A stretch of DNA of 64,000 nucleotides, taken from assembly GCA_025331445.1 (NCBI GenBank), contig JAIWNE010000004.1:124001-188000 (forward strand), given 5' to 3'. This DNA comes from Blakeslea trispora (Eukaryota > Mucoromycota > Mucoromycetes > Mucorales > Choanephoraceae). The notes below the pieces were generated by a model that saw only the letters and a list, made by a program, of their open reading frames with translations, had not been told where the DNA came from and did not search any database. This document shows positions 47,937 through 60,711 of the stretch, piece by piece (position 1 is the first letter of the stretch; every line of letters starts with the position of its first letter). The position numbers and the translations under genes are program-made.

Positions 47937-50900
47937 TTTGTTCTTTTTTTTTTCTTTTATAAAGTAGTGCTATAAGGTTCTTAGGTGTTGATTTGATAAA
48001 GTAAAAAAAATATGAAGAAGAAAAAGAGAGCAAGATTGTCTTCTTTATTTGATTTGTTTTCTACCCTCCCTTTTATATAAATTGAGCATGTTTCAGTCAC
48101 AAGGTGCCTGATACCATTCGACAGCAACCTTCTCTTTTTGGTTGCCGGACCATTGAGATGCCGATGGCCTGTGGATTGTCGGATTAAGGAGAGATAAGAC
48201 TAAAATTACGTAGATGGTCATCTTAGTTAGAACTCCGTGTTTGGAAATTCAAGTCCCACCTTACAATCAAAAAAAAAAAAAAAATTGCAGCGTTTACTTT
48301 ACAGTGTGTCCTGATAAAATGAGATCATATCTAATCCCGAAAAAACCAAATTTGTATGAATTACAAACAATAATCACAGGTTTATTTTAGAACTTATCAA
48401 TATTGCTTATCTTACACTCTGGAGTAATTTCGCTCTCTCTCTTACGCTTATCTCATTAAAGATTGTTTGGTTTCTTGGAATTGAGCTAATAAAAAAAAAA
48501 GACATATGATTTCTGATAAGTTTATTTCTGGTCAAAATAAACTTTTTAATTGCTGAGATACAAATTACATAAATTGACATTTTTTTTTTTTTTTTGCTTA
48601 TGAGACGAAGCGTACCAATGTAAACATTGCGAACAAGTGTGGGAATTGGCAGAATAAGGAAATATTATATATATTAATTCACAAGAGATAAAATTTTACC
48701 TGTGTATGAAACTATTCTTTTGGTTACAAACAAGAGTGAGAGATCCTTTCATCGGGGCTTTTAAGGAAAAGGGTAAAACAGAATAGTGTGAGCGGATCTT
48801 TAAAAAAAAAAGAAGGTCAGTAAACATATACACAAATATAATATAAATTTATATTAATGCGTATACAAGAGGAGGGGGAGGATATCATGCGGGGGGATAT
48901 CTTTTGTAGTGAATAACTATAGAAATACAAAAGAGGAATATATCATAAAGAGAACAGAGATAATGGAGTATGAAGGGAACACAGAATGAGACTCTGTGTG
49001 CTGAATATCTTTTTTTTTTCTTACAATGGCAAAGTCCAATCTTTTTTAAATGAATATACAAGTCTTATAATTATTATATTTATATTGAGCAATTCCGTCT
49101 TTATTCAAACGTAATTGCTAATCGCGACATTCTTGTTCTTTTTGCTTCAATACCTTTGATTTTCTACATGTGTAGCCATACACTTTCTTTTAAGCATATT
49201 TTCTTATGACTCGTGGTATAGTTATAATTCCGAATGCACTTTTCAAAAAGAAGGGGAAGGAGGGGGGGGAGAGAAAGAAACAAAATTCAATGTCCGTTTT
49301 TGGCTCTGATAAAGATCGGGTACCCCCCCTCTCGTTAAGGCACATTCTCTACCATAGTATGCGTGTGTGTGTGTGTAGAGTGCAGCACTTTGGTTCATTT
49401 TTCTTATTCTGATTTCTTATGCTGATCTTTCTTTGACGACATTTTGACGGATGCTCCGTTGCAATCCTTATTCTCTCTTTTTCTGAATTAAAATAGTGAG
49501 AGAGATACAGTGAGATCATTTTGGTTTCAACCGCTGAAATTACTCAATGTCAATCTTATTATCATTTTAGTGCCAAAAAAAAATAGTTTGTGTATGCGTA
49601 TGATAGTTTGACCAAGTTCCGGTTGTTTAGAAGAGGGATTAAAATTCTATAGATGACATGGTGAAATTTATCTTTAGTCTCATGTCATTTGTTAAGGAGT
49701 ATAATTGAATAAAACTAGACTATGCTAAATTCGATGTGTTTTCATTTAGTTGCTTGAGAAGAATAAGTTTTCTCCTGTTGTATCAAAGTCTTGACTTTTT
49801 GACATTTTTATTTATGGAAATTATTGACAGAATAAAAAGAAGGTAATAGGGCTTAGACTCAACTTTGCTATGCTGGTAAACATTGTCACTCTGTGTAAAG
49901 AACAGTTTGAGTAACCATGTTTGTCACTATGAGCTCTACTAGAAGGTGTCAATGCATTTTTCTGAGATAGACAATCATCATTGGCCCTAGTAGACACATT
50001 ATAGTTTATGGGAATGATTCTCCGAAGGTTTAGTGAATATTTTATTTCTCATAGAATGGCATTATTTATTAGCTGCATTGTGTGAACAAGATATACACAC
50101 TAAAAAAGGGGGGAGGGATCCAACAAAATTGAATTGTCTTTCATGACCAGTGATTTTAAATATGTAAATAAGTAAATGTTGAGGTATTTTGAAAGCAAAA
50201 GAAGCTCAGATCTGTTATCTCTCGAGAACCGTGCTCAAGCGAATCTGATTAGAGAGCAAGCCAGTCGGGTCCAAGAGCGGGTATTAACCTCTGATTGGCC
50301 TTGTGTAGAGAGATTTTTAAATTGAAGGTCTCAGGATAAATTATTTTCGCACATTTTGTTTCTCACTCTCAATCTCCACTCTCTCTTTCTCTTTTTGACA
50401 CGGTAAAACTATATCTGACAATAAGAATGGACATGTCTCAGTTTATACTCTTTTCTTTTTTTTTTCCACAGTCAATATGAAAACCATTGAGCTTGTGACT
50501 TAAAAGTACCATTTGCCATAATTGATTCTGTAATTGAACTTGTTTATATGAAACACAATCCTCTCTTTCCTTATCTTTGTAGATGAGTAGACCTGCCAAG
50601 ATACCTGGTTAATATCTAAGAATTCCCTAAACAAGATGATCCGTTAGTTTCGTTAGTTAAAGAGCTGCTTAAAAAAATCAGTCGTTAGTGAATTACTCTG
50701 TGTGACTGTAAAAAAAGGGAAGGTGAGAGGCTTAATTTACAGCACTCTTAGGGACCACCATTAATTATCTTTGCTTTGGACCGTCAGTAGCACAAACTAC
50801 ATCCAGATATGGTCATATAAGTGCTCCGATGGAATTATGCTTTCAAATAAAGTAGTTGTAGTTGTACAAACTGACTATTATAGCTGTGAGAGTTCAAAGA

Positions 50901-51311
50901 AACTATGGCTTAAGCATACAGATAATTGAGTTGGCAAAGGGAGCCATGATTATCTTATTACTATTAAAGAATTGAATTCAATAAAGAAGAAATTGGACAA
51001 GCGCCATGGTTTATTATTAAAGTAAAGGAGAGAAAGAGAAAGAAACAAGCCAGTCTATTTGAGTCTTGAATTTCGTTATGCCTCAGTTCTAGTAAACTTG
51101 GGCATCTCTTTTTCTTGCCATGGATGGCCAAGTAAAATTTGCTTACTACAGGAATTGAACGCTCTTCATTCTTAAATTACCTCAATGTGTCTAATCTTTG
51201 CTTTGTAGATGCAGAGGGAATGGCTTTGCAGGATTCCATTTGCTTTCAAGGCTGGAAGACAGGTAGACACAAACCGGTACAGAGATAGAGTCAGTTAGTG
51301 TTTGAACACAG
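47937..51311. other. gene-poor region upstream of PKA
   Basis: About 3.4 kb with no supportable coding gene. It holds the candidate tRNA-like retroelement (48100..48284), several A16/T16 homopolymers, a poly-purine tract (49231..49278) and a GT repeat (49362..49374). Confidence 0.45.
48100..48284 (+). mobile_element. candidate tRNA-like short retroelement (SINE-like)
   Basis: A structured, non-coding segment ending in a 16-nt poly-A run (48269..48284). A box-A-like TGGCCTGTGG lies at 48165..48174 and a box-B-like AATTCAAGTCC at 48246..48256. It includes a perfect hairpin GCAACC/GGTTGC (48123..48144) and a second stem GACTAA/TTAGTT (48198..48229). Spacing of the boxes is long for a plain tRNA. 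A T-arm-like fold exists but is imperfect. No second copy is visible in this window and no target duplication was found, so it could be a tRNA pseudogene or coincidence. Confidence 0.35.
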
Positions 51312-52880
51312 TCAGGAGAGTCGATATAGTATCCCGTTCCCTGCTACTTTGGACAATATGTGAAATTTTGTATGACGTACTTCTACTGAGATGTCTTTTT
51401 TGATAAATTCGTTATCATATAGCTTTTTGATTTTCAGTGTCTTTATTTCTTCTTGAATCACATCTATGTCGCAAGTGATTTTTCCCTCCACATATCTTAC
51501 ATATATGCCAAAGGACTTCTCATTCCCCTCCGTATTCATCTATGATGCTTTTAGCATTTCTTGCTTGCTATCGCGATAAAACCCTTCACTTCCATGAACA
51601 AGAAATTTCGCACTGCGGAAACCACAATGACCGTTGCCGATGGGGTCATATGCCTCAGAGACATCAGTTCTAGAAATGCTATAGGGAATACTGAAAGGGA
51701 GATGTGCCTATTAAAACATTGGCCTTACAAAAGTTCAGCTTTGCTTCGTGTGAATATTCATATGGTTGTCTCTTTCTTTTCCTCTTGATCAAACCAAAAG
51801 TCAATTCGCATCCGTCATCTTCATCAACTACTTTTTCAGATATTTCATTAGATTACAAGTAATTTAATGCTTTAGTGAACAAATTAGTTTACCATTGTTC
51901 TTCTGCAATTTCACGTATCTTCTCTTGAACTTTTTGTTCGCATAGTCTTCTGGAAGTGCAAAATGTCTCTCAATCTTCTTTTTAGCCGTATCTCCAACTT
52001 CAGCTGCTGAAAGCAGACTCATTTCAGGATACCATACTTTTTCATCTTTAGCATTACTAAGTTCGACTAACATTGCCTTAATTCAATTTGTGAGCAATTC
52101 TATTTTTTCGTAATCACTTCCACAAGACCGAAAAGCGTTTACTGTAGCTAACCTCTCGCCTTCGTAAGACCTAACGTAACTTTTCATCTTTGTCGCTTTC
52201 TTGGCATAGCTCTTGAATATTTCAACATCAGTTTGTACTTGAGCACAGAAAAAATGCAGTTTTCGTTCAAGTTACTGAGTAGGTGTCAAGTACATAGTAA
52301 TCTATTGGCTTTCTCAAAACCTCTACCAAGAGTCTCAAAAGAGCCTTGAACTTGTCAGTCACAAACACAGTATTATCAAGAATACCTTGCAAACCGTCCA
52401 ACAACGATTTAACACCATGAGCACAAACCAACGGCATCTTTAAATTGCCTGTGCCATAGGTAGCATCAATGATGATTACTTTGTCAAATCTTATGACATT
52501 TTCGACTATGCGATTATTAGTAAAGAATCCATCAGTAAGAAAGCCGGCAGCATTAATAGTGTAATTGACCTTATAATTCTTACTTTTAATTAGTTCAACC
52601 ATCTCAGTTGCTGTTTTTTTTGATAAAGTAAAAGTTATGATGTCTCTTTACTTTCATAACAAATACTGTTTATGTTGCTAATTTAGAGCCTATTGAATCT
52701 AGCACCTTTGCTCAAAGATTCTTGAATGTTACTTGAAGTTGCATTCTTGTCAATGCTAATGGGCAGTTTTATTGCATCTTCAGAAGTCAAGTTGTTTTTA
52801 CGGCCTTCTGCTGAGCTCAAAAGGTTGGCTTTATCGAACAAAGACTTGTGCCTGTATGTATTTTTGTTCTTTGGCAATAC
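51312..52880 (-). mobile_element. decayed MULE (Mutator-like) transposase remnant
   Basis: Fragments on the minus strand, interrupted by stops and frame changes. The clearest (52267..52602) reads SKNYKVNYTINAAGFLTDGFF then RFDKVIIIDATYGTGNLKMPL, matching the MULE transposase core around the first catalytic Asp (the family pattern is DATYkTNryxmPL). A TVFVTDKFKALL stretch resembles the second catalytic Asp region, with a shorter than usual gap between them, suggesting an internal deletion. Upstream (52683..52877) and downstream fragments (51864..52073, 51312..51539) look like the flanking regions of the same element. No terminal inverted repeats were identified. The copy is not functional. Confidence 0.65.
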
Positions 52881-55783
52881 AAGATCAAATCCTTTGTTAT
52901 TTTTCTAATAAAATGTCAATTTATAAGGACAATTAATTTTACAGCTTAGTCTGATTCTCTGCTTATCAATTGGATTGGTTCCTCTAATGTTACGATACCA
53001 TTCACCTTTCTTTCAAATGAGAACTAACCTGTTCTTTTCTGGTTGATGGGTTGCCAATATAATTTGGTTTTTGTAGCATATTCAATGAACAAAGTTTTGA
53101 TGGTGCTCTTGTCAGTCTAACTAGGGATGACTGGAAGAGGAGAAGGTGCCGAGCGAAGATTTCGATTCACATGATAAAGGCTCTAAGCTGTCTTGTTTAT
53201 TTTATATAGAACAGGAGATGCTTTATACAACAAATCTTGCCAGAAAAAAGTTCAAGAAACATCCACCCATTATTCAGATGCTTAGGAAACTGTGTGTGCG
53301 TCTACTTTGGTTTCTTTGAGCTCTGAGATGAATAATAGTCAATTAGTATGATTACTACTACTTTATTTGAGAGAATATTCTATTGGCGCATTGCTATGTT
53401 CATATATGAATATGTTTTATGCGATTGGCGGTCCCTAAGAGAGTCGATCTTTTGCTTTGTTCATTTGAGTGAAACTACAATCCTTTGGCTTAACTACCTG
53501 ATCAATGAAAGTACGACTGCATTGATCTTTGTTGCGACTTTGCTTTCTTTGTTTCTAAACCATACAAATAACCAAGTTATAGCCTTTGCTTTGTTTCTCC
53601 ATTTTTCTTTACTCTGACAGACACACCTTAAGAAGCCCAACTTAAGCAAGCCATAACCATTACAGTATATATTGATATCCAATGTCTTTGACTTTAAGCT
53701 TCTTCTATCTGTCATACAAATTCTCCCAAAGGTCCTTTATCTTTAGAAAACACTGTGATACTTAACAACACTATTGTTGAGCAATATACAAAGACTAACC
53801 TACTTGACTAAAAGGTGGTGTATCTTCTACAGACAAGAAGCAAACCATTCGTAAAACTCATCAGCTTTTGATAGGATATGGGCCTATATAAACAACCGAA
53901 GCCAACTTATTTCAAGCTCCCAATAGATCTATTAGTTATCCGAAAAACATTCTCTCTCAATAAAAATATCACTAAGTTTACGATATCAGGCGTTTGTCTC
54001 TTTTGAAATTATTCCCTGCTTTATGGAGGGTGTACCACCAACCAACTGCAACTGCTTTAGGATTTCTTTGCCTTTAGCAAGTTAGTGATTTCAAGACAAA
54101 CTGTAGACATGCTCCTCATTTCATATGATGTCTGTCTCATTTTTTATGCTGTTTGTTCTTTTAATTGCATTGATGATTGTTTGCTTCCAATTAGCGAAAG
54201 TAATATTCTGTTTTCAAATACAGTCAAAATAGATAGATTTTTTTTATCGATCTCATGCTTAACAGAAGAATCACAAGAAGCAAATTGCTCAAAGTCAAGA
54301 TTGATTTAAAACTTGAGGATTCTTGAAGGTAAAGTAAGAAGCATGTAACAGCCAGCATTTTTGGTTTCTGGTAGAAAACACATGTATGCAGCTGTAGTTG
54401 AATCTGACATCAAGAGTCATCATATATGAAAATACAGTGCAAAAGGACATTATGCCTTAACTGTCTCAAAGCAATACCAAAAAAAAAAATAGAAAATTTG
54501 ATAGCTTGAAAATAGGAAAGGGTATTGAGGGGATAAGAACCAATATGCAGTTATGCCTGAGGAAAGTAGTGCCTTTGTCTCTGTTTATCTTGGTTTATCA
54601 ATAATTTTTTCATCTACATCGAGTATTCTAAGTAGGTGTTGGCTATGATATTTGCTCCCGGTTAGTAATATCCTCATTTTAGTTGTACAACCTTTATTTA
54701 GATCAACTACACATACAGTGGAGGGTTGTTGATATTGTATCATCTGCAAAAAAACTGTTGCCATATTAGGTTTATGCTGTATGTTGAATATGTACTTAGC
54801 CATATAGAATAGTTTTTTTTTCTTAACTTTTATGGTTTCGATACTGTTATAATTTGTTTCAACCTAATGAAAAGGAAAATAGCAAGTTCAAGATATTATG
54901 GTTGCCCTGCTTATTCGAGATAGTACTAAACATTACAAGAAACAAAGAAAATAGAAAGTGATCTCAAGTGGAAAGACAGATGCAAGACAAAATGTATTAA
55001 CAGTAAACAGCGCTATTGCCAAGGGAAGATATGTCTATTTCATGCTAGTCAAATCACACCTATTTAGTATCCATTTACAAATCAAACAAGTGGAAGTGAA
55101 GCAAGATTAGATGTAGTGACTAACGTGTTCGCCCAACTTTTCTTTTTTTTTTTGGGCCCAAGCACGTTTAGTAAAGATCTTTTAAGACTTAGGAAGAACT
55201 AGTATAGTATTGCTGCCTACTTGTAGAGAACACTAAGAAAAGATATTCGATTGGCGTCACAAACGACAAACATCTCACTTTAACAAACCTGTAATCAGTG
55301 TCAAACTAGGCGGTTGCAGGCATTGGTATCGCTTGACCGACATATCCAAGCTTGTAACACTTTCGATCACCATGACTGCATGATGAAAACGCCTGCAAAA
55401 GAAACAAAAAGTATGTTACCTATCACTATTAACAGACAGAATGGCAATATGCTTTCCATCAATGAAAGATATTTCAATCTCCATAATAAATATGGATTTC
55501 TTTTTGCTAAAGACAATTTAAAGCTAGTAAACAATAATAATAATACTAGTAATGAAATAAAAATAAAAAGCATTAAATATAGAAAAATAAAAAAGAAAAC
55601 TCCTCAATCAATCAGCACTCTAGATTTGTAGTGCCCAGACCTAATAGTCCAGAATATGGGGAGAAACAATAAAGTGCCTCTCTTTCTTTTTTTTTATAAT
55701 GTGTGTGCATATATATTCTCTCTTTCTCTCTCTTTTTTTTTTTTATTAATTGATTTTCCCTTCTTTTTTTTTTCTTCTAATAA
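52881..55783. other. gene-poor region
   Basis: About 2.9 kb with short frames only. A 105-codon frame (55314..55631) shows AT-driven composition and Asn/Lys runs and is not accepted as a gene. The pyrimidine tract 55677..55776 precedes the response regulator. Confidence 0.45.
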
Positions 55784-56516
55784 ATGACAGAAACACCTTC
55801 TGTGCTTGAGCATGTACCGAAAAGGCCAGCAGAGCCTTCTAAGCGTAGTATGTCTTGTATTACACTTCAAACTATCCGCGACAAGAAGCGTTACAAATCT
55901 AAACCATCACCCATCACACCACTTGATGGTTCTCATACTTTCCCACTTTTGCCTGCCATCAATATCTTGATTGTCGATGATAATTCAGTGAATAGAAGTA
56001 TACTCAGAAAGCATCTAGGACTCATTCCGTTCATTCAAATGAGGCAGATTGAAGAAGCAGAGAATGGTCTTGAAGCACTTGACATAATTCAACGTGTGCC
56101 GTTTGACCTTATCTTACTTGATATTGATATGCCACTCATGAATGGTGTCGAAACAGCCAAACAGATCCGAATCTCTGGTAGTGTCAATCGGTCTGCTCCT
56201 ATCGTTGCTGTGACAACAAATGACTCATTTGATGCGAAAGAGAAATACATTAAAGTTGGCATGGTAATTGATTGTTTTCCAATTTGACAACTTAATTTCC
56301 TTATCTGTAATTACACGCTAGTTGACATTTTCGATATTATAAAAATAGAATGACTGCATAGGGAAGCCCATAAATAATCAATTACTCGAACAAGCTCTGT
56401 ATCGGTCATTGTCTCTCTCCACGGACTCTCCTGCGGGCCATTTGCCTCTGACTGTCACTTCTTCCATCTCTACTCCACCTCCTCTATCTCCTCCAATAAG
56501 GGAAAAAGATGTATGA
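55784..56516 (+). CDS. stand-alone response regulator receiver protein
   Basis: Single receiver domain that would accept phosphate from a histidine kinase or phosphotransfer protein. Two exons, join(55784..56263, 56349..56516), give 215 aa. A 55-residue basic N-terminus precedes the domain. Key residues: acidic pair Asp65-Asp66 (ILIVDDNSVNR), phosphoacceptor Asp113 (LILLDIDMPLMNG), switch Thr144/Thr145 (VAVTTND) and Lys166 (DCIGKPI), all intact. The C-terminus is Ser/Pro-rich (STPPPLSPPIREKDV), with no DNA-binding or HATPase domain, unlike Skn7. Similar small receivers include Candida Srr1. It sits 178 bp upstream of MCM7 on the same strand. Confidence 0.88.
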
Positions 56517-56694
56517 TTCTGATTCTCCTATTGGCCTGATGACTGCACTACACGAAAATTTTTTTTTCTTATACACATCTATATATACAAAACGCGCTGG
56601 ACGCGATCATGAGCCAAATTAAAAAAAAAATTGTATCTATCTTCTTTTTTGTTTTTTTTACAAGTAATTCTCTTATTTTGAAGTAATAAAGAAA

Positions 56695-59232
56695 ATGGCA
56701 GCACTTGCACCTGTTAATCTTCACATCAACTATGAAGAGGAAAAGGGTAAGACAATAAAGATACCAAGTAACTGAAAGACTCATGTTGAAACAGAGAGCA
56801 TCCGTAGATTCCTTTCTGAGTTCAAGCTAGAAGCCTCTAGCATGAGTGAAGAAGAAAGCCATTTGAAATACGATGTTCAGTTGGTAATACAAAGCTTCTT
56901 TTGTGTGTGATAAGTTCATTGCAATAACTGACTGCTTTTGTTTTGTAGCAAAGAATTGTTGATAGAGAACAGTCTGTCCTTTATATTGAGCTTGACGATC
57001 TTGCCAAGGTACATCAAAAAATTAAACAATAAACCCATTTTGTTCCTGACATTGCCCTTAGTTTGAAGACTCAGTTCAAAGAACAGTAGCCAACATTATC
57101 AAGAACACAAAGCACTACATCGACATTGCTTCTTCTGTTATTGATGGCCTTTTGTCTGAAAAGCAGCCTGCCAACCCTGATTTGAGTTACAAGGACAGTG
57201 TGCTTGATGTTATTATTCGTCAAAGAAGTATTCGTGACAGCAACAGAACCAACGAGACTGAACAAACCTTTCCTCCTTCTTTGACTCGTCGATAGTACAG
57301 TGAATCATTCAATTTTTAAACCTGTTGGAAAGACTAACCTCTCCCCTCTCTCTCTTTCAAAAATATGCGTATATTTTTCTTTCTTTAGTGAAGTTTTCTT
57401 TAAGCCTTTGACTGGAAGTCCCAGTCATGCTGTTCGCCAAGTCAATGGTGCTGAACTCGGTCACCTCGTCACTGTGCGTGGTATTGTGACCCGTGTATCT
57501 GATGTGAAGCCTTTCATCCAGGTCAATACTTACAGTTGTGATTCATGTGGTTATGAAATCTTTCAAGAGATCAAGCAGAGACAATTTACACCTTTGACTG
57601 AATGTGTCTCTGAAGAATGTAAGAACAATGGCATCAAGGGTAAGATTTATATGCAGACCCGTGCCAGTAAGTTCTTGGCTTTCCAAGAAGTCAAATTGCA
57701 AGAATTGACAGATCAAGTACCTGTCGGTCATATTCCTCGTACCATGACATTGCACCTTTATGGTGCTGCTTGTCGCCAACTGACACCTGGTGATGTAGCT
57801 AATGTGAGTGGTATCTTTTTGCCCATGCCATACACTGGATTCAGAGCACTCCGTGCTGGTTTGTTGACTGATACTTATTTGGAGGTCCAATATGTTCATC
57901 GTCTCAAGAAGCAGTACGATGAAATTGAATTGACAGAGGCCGATGAGGCTAAGTTGAATACATTGAAGCAAGACGCCAACATCTACAGTCATCTTGCTCG
58001 TAGTATTGCCCCTGAAATCTATGGTCACGATGATGTCAAAAAAGCTCTCTTGTTGTTGCTGGTGGGTGGTGTGAACAAGACCGTGGGTGATGGTATGAAG
58101 ATTCGTGGTGATATCAACATTTGTTTGATGGGTGATCCTGGTGTTGCTAAATCCCAATTACTCAAGTTTATTGCTAAGGTAGCTCCACGAGGTGTCTACA
58201 CTACCGGTCGTGGTTCTTCCGGTGTTGGCTTGACAGCTGCTGTCATGCGTGATCCTGTGACAGATGAGATGATTTTGGAAGGTGGTGCTTTGGTCTTGGC
58301 TGATAACGGTATCTGTTGTATTGATGAATTTGACAAGATGGATGACTCTGATAGAACAGCCATTCACGAAGTCATGGAACAACAGACAATTAGTATCAGT
58401 AAGGCTGGTATCAACACTACCTTAAATGCTCGTGCTTCTATCTTGGCAGCTGCTAACCCTCTCTATGGTCGCTACAATACCCGTATTTCTCCTACACAAA
58501 ACATTAATCTGCCTGCTGCTTTACTCTCTCGTTTTGATCTTTTATATCTTATCCTCGATAAGCCTTCAGATGATTTGGATCGTCTCTTGGCTGAGCATGT
58601 TACTTATGTCCACACACACAACAAGCCACCCAAGATGGACTTTGATGTGTTAGAGCCTCATATGATTAGGTAAAGAAGATACATGCGTTTTAAAAGAACT
58701 GTAACTTACCACTTCTTTTTTTTCCTTTCCTAGACATTACGTTGCCCATGCTAGAACAAAGCGACCTGTGCTTACACAAGAAGTATCAGAATATGTTACA
58801 AGTGCTTATGTTGGCTTAAGACGCCAATACAAGATTGACGAGGACCGCCAACAACAATTCACCTATGCTTCAGCACGTACTCTGTTAGGTATCATCCGTA
58901 TGGCTCAAGCCTTGGCCCGTGTTCGTCTGTCAGACAGAGTTGAACCCATGGATGTGGACGAAGCACTCCGATTGATTGACGTTTCCAAGTCTTCATTATT
59001 GGATGACAACCAGAAGCGCGATGGCCGTGCTGATAGAACACCTACATCAGGCATTTTCAACATTGTCAAGGAATTGACATATCAATATGGCAGTTCTATC
59101 GCCTTGTCTACTATTAGACAACGCGTCCTCTCTAGAGGTTACACAGAAGCTCAGCTAAATACTGCTATTCGTGAATACACTGATTTAGATATCTGGCAAG
59201 TAGACCATGCCCGTCTTGCCGTTGTTCACTAA
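56695..59232 (+). CDS. MCM7: DNA replication licensing factor Mcm7
   Basis: AAA+ subunit of the Mcm2-7 replicative helicase. Six exons, join(56695..56746, 56795..56883, 56949..57008, 57062..57294, 57389..58669, 58734..59232), give 737 aa (human 719). The zinc finger is YSCDSCGYE ... TECVSEEC, the Walker [10 protein letters not shown], sensor/Walker [12 protein letters not shown], and arginine finger LSRFD. Upstream is the conserved MCM N-terminal block ([18 protein letters not shown]); the C-terminus has a winged-helix-like segment ([21 protein letters not shown]). The fourth intron uses a GTACAG donor, giving RRYEVFFKP. Identity is certain; the sixth-exon acceptor (CTAG) is clear. Confidence 0.96.
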
Positions 59233-59432
59233 GCAAACAAGACTGGGTTAGGAACCCTATAACTAAGTTACAAAGCAATTTTTTTTTCAAGCAAAAATCA
59301 TCACTAATATATATTTTAAATGCATCATCATCTTTCATTTTAAAAATGTGTTATTTTGTTTAATGTTCAAGAACAGCAAAAAAAAACAGTTCCAAATTTA
59401 AACAGGAAGGCATCGGTTATCTTTGTTGTCAG

Positions 59433-59506
<74 letters not shown>

Positions 59507-60711
59507 ATGAGCTTATATTCGATAAGAAGGAAGATTATGAGAAACAATCAACATTATGCATAAGCTGTGATGATGTGTCTAAACAACTAAACAAGCAGTT
59601 GACTTTATGCATCTAAGCTCAATGTAGCCATTGTCCTCTGCTTGTCGAACTGTTACAATTAACCATATGTGTTACAAAAGAAATCATTGAGCAAAAGGCG
59701 TTCAAAGCACTCTATGCAGAAGTGTGATCAGTGAGTTAAGTAAGGGGCATTTTTGGAGGATCAAGGTCTGACTGTTAAATTCTTAACAGCTTGATAGCTC
59801 TGGAGAGTCTTGTTGGGCCATCAAAATTATTCTCTCTTGTTAATATTAACACTACTACTTTCGCTTCTATCTTTCACTTGCATGTATTTTTCTTGCTTCC
59901 TTTGCTTTTTGTCGCCATGTATTATTAACAAGGTCCTTTATGTTCTCGAAAAAATGATCATTTTTTATCCGTGTAAAAGAAACTCGGCGTAAAAATGAGC
60001 CATCTTTCTTTGCCCACCTTATATAAGGTAATAAGCTTATTTAATTTGTTACGGCTGTCATGCCACCGGTTTTCTACAGAAAAGACAGCCTGCTTTAGAC
60101 AAGAGGTAATCAGCACCTGCTTATTAATCATCTTCTCTTTGTAAATACTGGAAACGACAATCAGATTGAATAATTGACACAGAAGAATAAATACCATATG
60201 TTTAGCACATGGTAATGCATAATGATTCGCAATATAACTTTCAGTGATCAGAGGGATAGCCCGAGTTTCTTTTAAAAAAAGAGATAAAGCAAGAGAGCAA
60301 GAGATACCATATCATTTTCGTCAGCTATCGTTTTATAAGGGTAGAGATCCTTCTCTTTTCTGTATGGCTTGAAAGAATCTGTGTTTTACTCTTACGTTTA
60401 CTCAATATAAGACTGTACAAAGCAAAAAGGAAAATACACAAATGATATACAATGGTTCATGAAGATCTTGTTTTGTATACAAATGAGCTTAGATTGGGTG
60501 TTTCTTTGAACAAAGTCTATTGTTTCAATAAAAGTTAGTTCAAGTACGCAAAATCGTTTTTCCAAGTATCAAAGTTCGGAGACGCAAGCGCAACACTAAA
60601 ACGTACACACATTTGCATTTAAGCGAATCTTATATAAAAAAAAGGGTTCTTCTCTTTCTCTCTTTTTATTTTATTTTTCTAATTAATAGCCCTTGAAGAG
60701 AAAAAGACGAA
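59233..60711. other. intergenic region with GA microsatellite
   Basis: About 1.5 kb with no supportable gene. It carries a pure (AG)33 tract. A TATATAAA element at 60631..60638 lies about 75 bp before the kinase ATG and may be its TATA box. Confidence 0.5.
59437..59502. repeat. (AG)n microsatellite, about 33 units
   Basis: Uninterrupted 66-bp AG dinucleotide repeat. Any frame through it gives alternating Arg-Glu or similar and should not be taken as coding. Confidence 0.95.

Noticed and set aside
54585..54803. 72-codon minus-strand frame
   Set aside because: Considered as a transposon fragment, but no recognisable domain and not contiguous with the MULE remnant.
55314..55631. 105-codon frame in the gap
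   Set aside because: AT-driven composition (Asn/Lys runs), no recognisable domain, no clear promoter or splice partner.
59356..59616. An Arg-Glu repeat reading frame
   Set aside because: Driven by the (AG)33 microsatellite and low-complexity DNA, with no homology or splice context.
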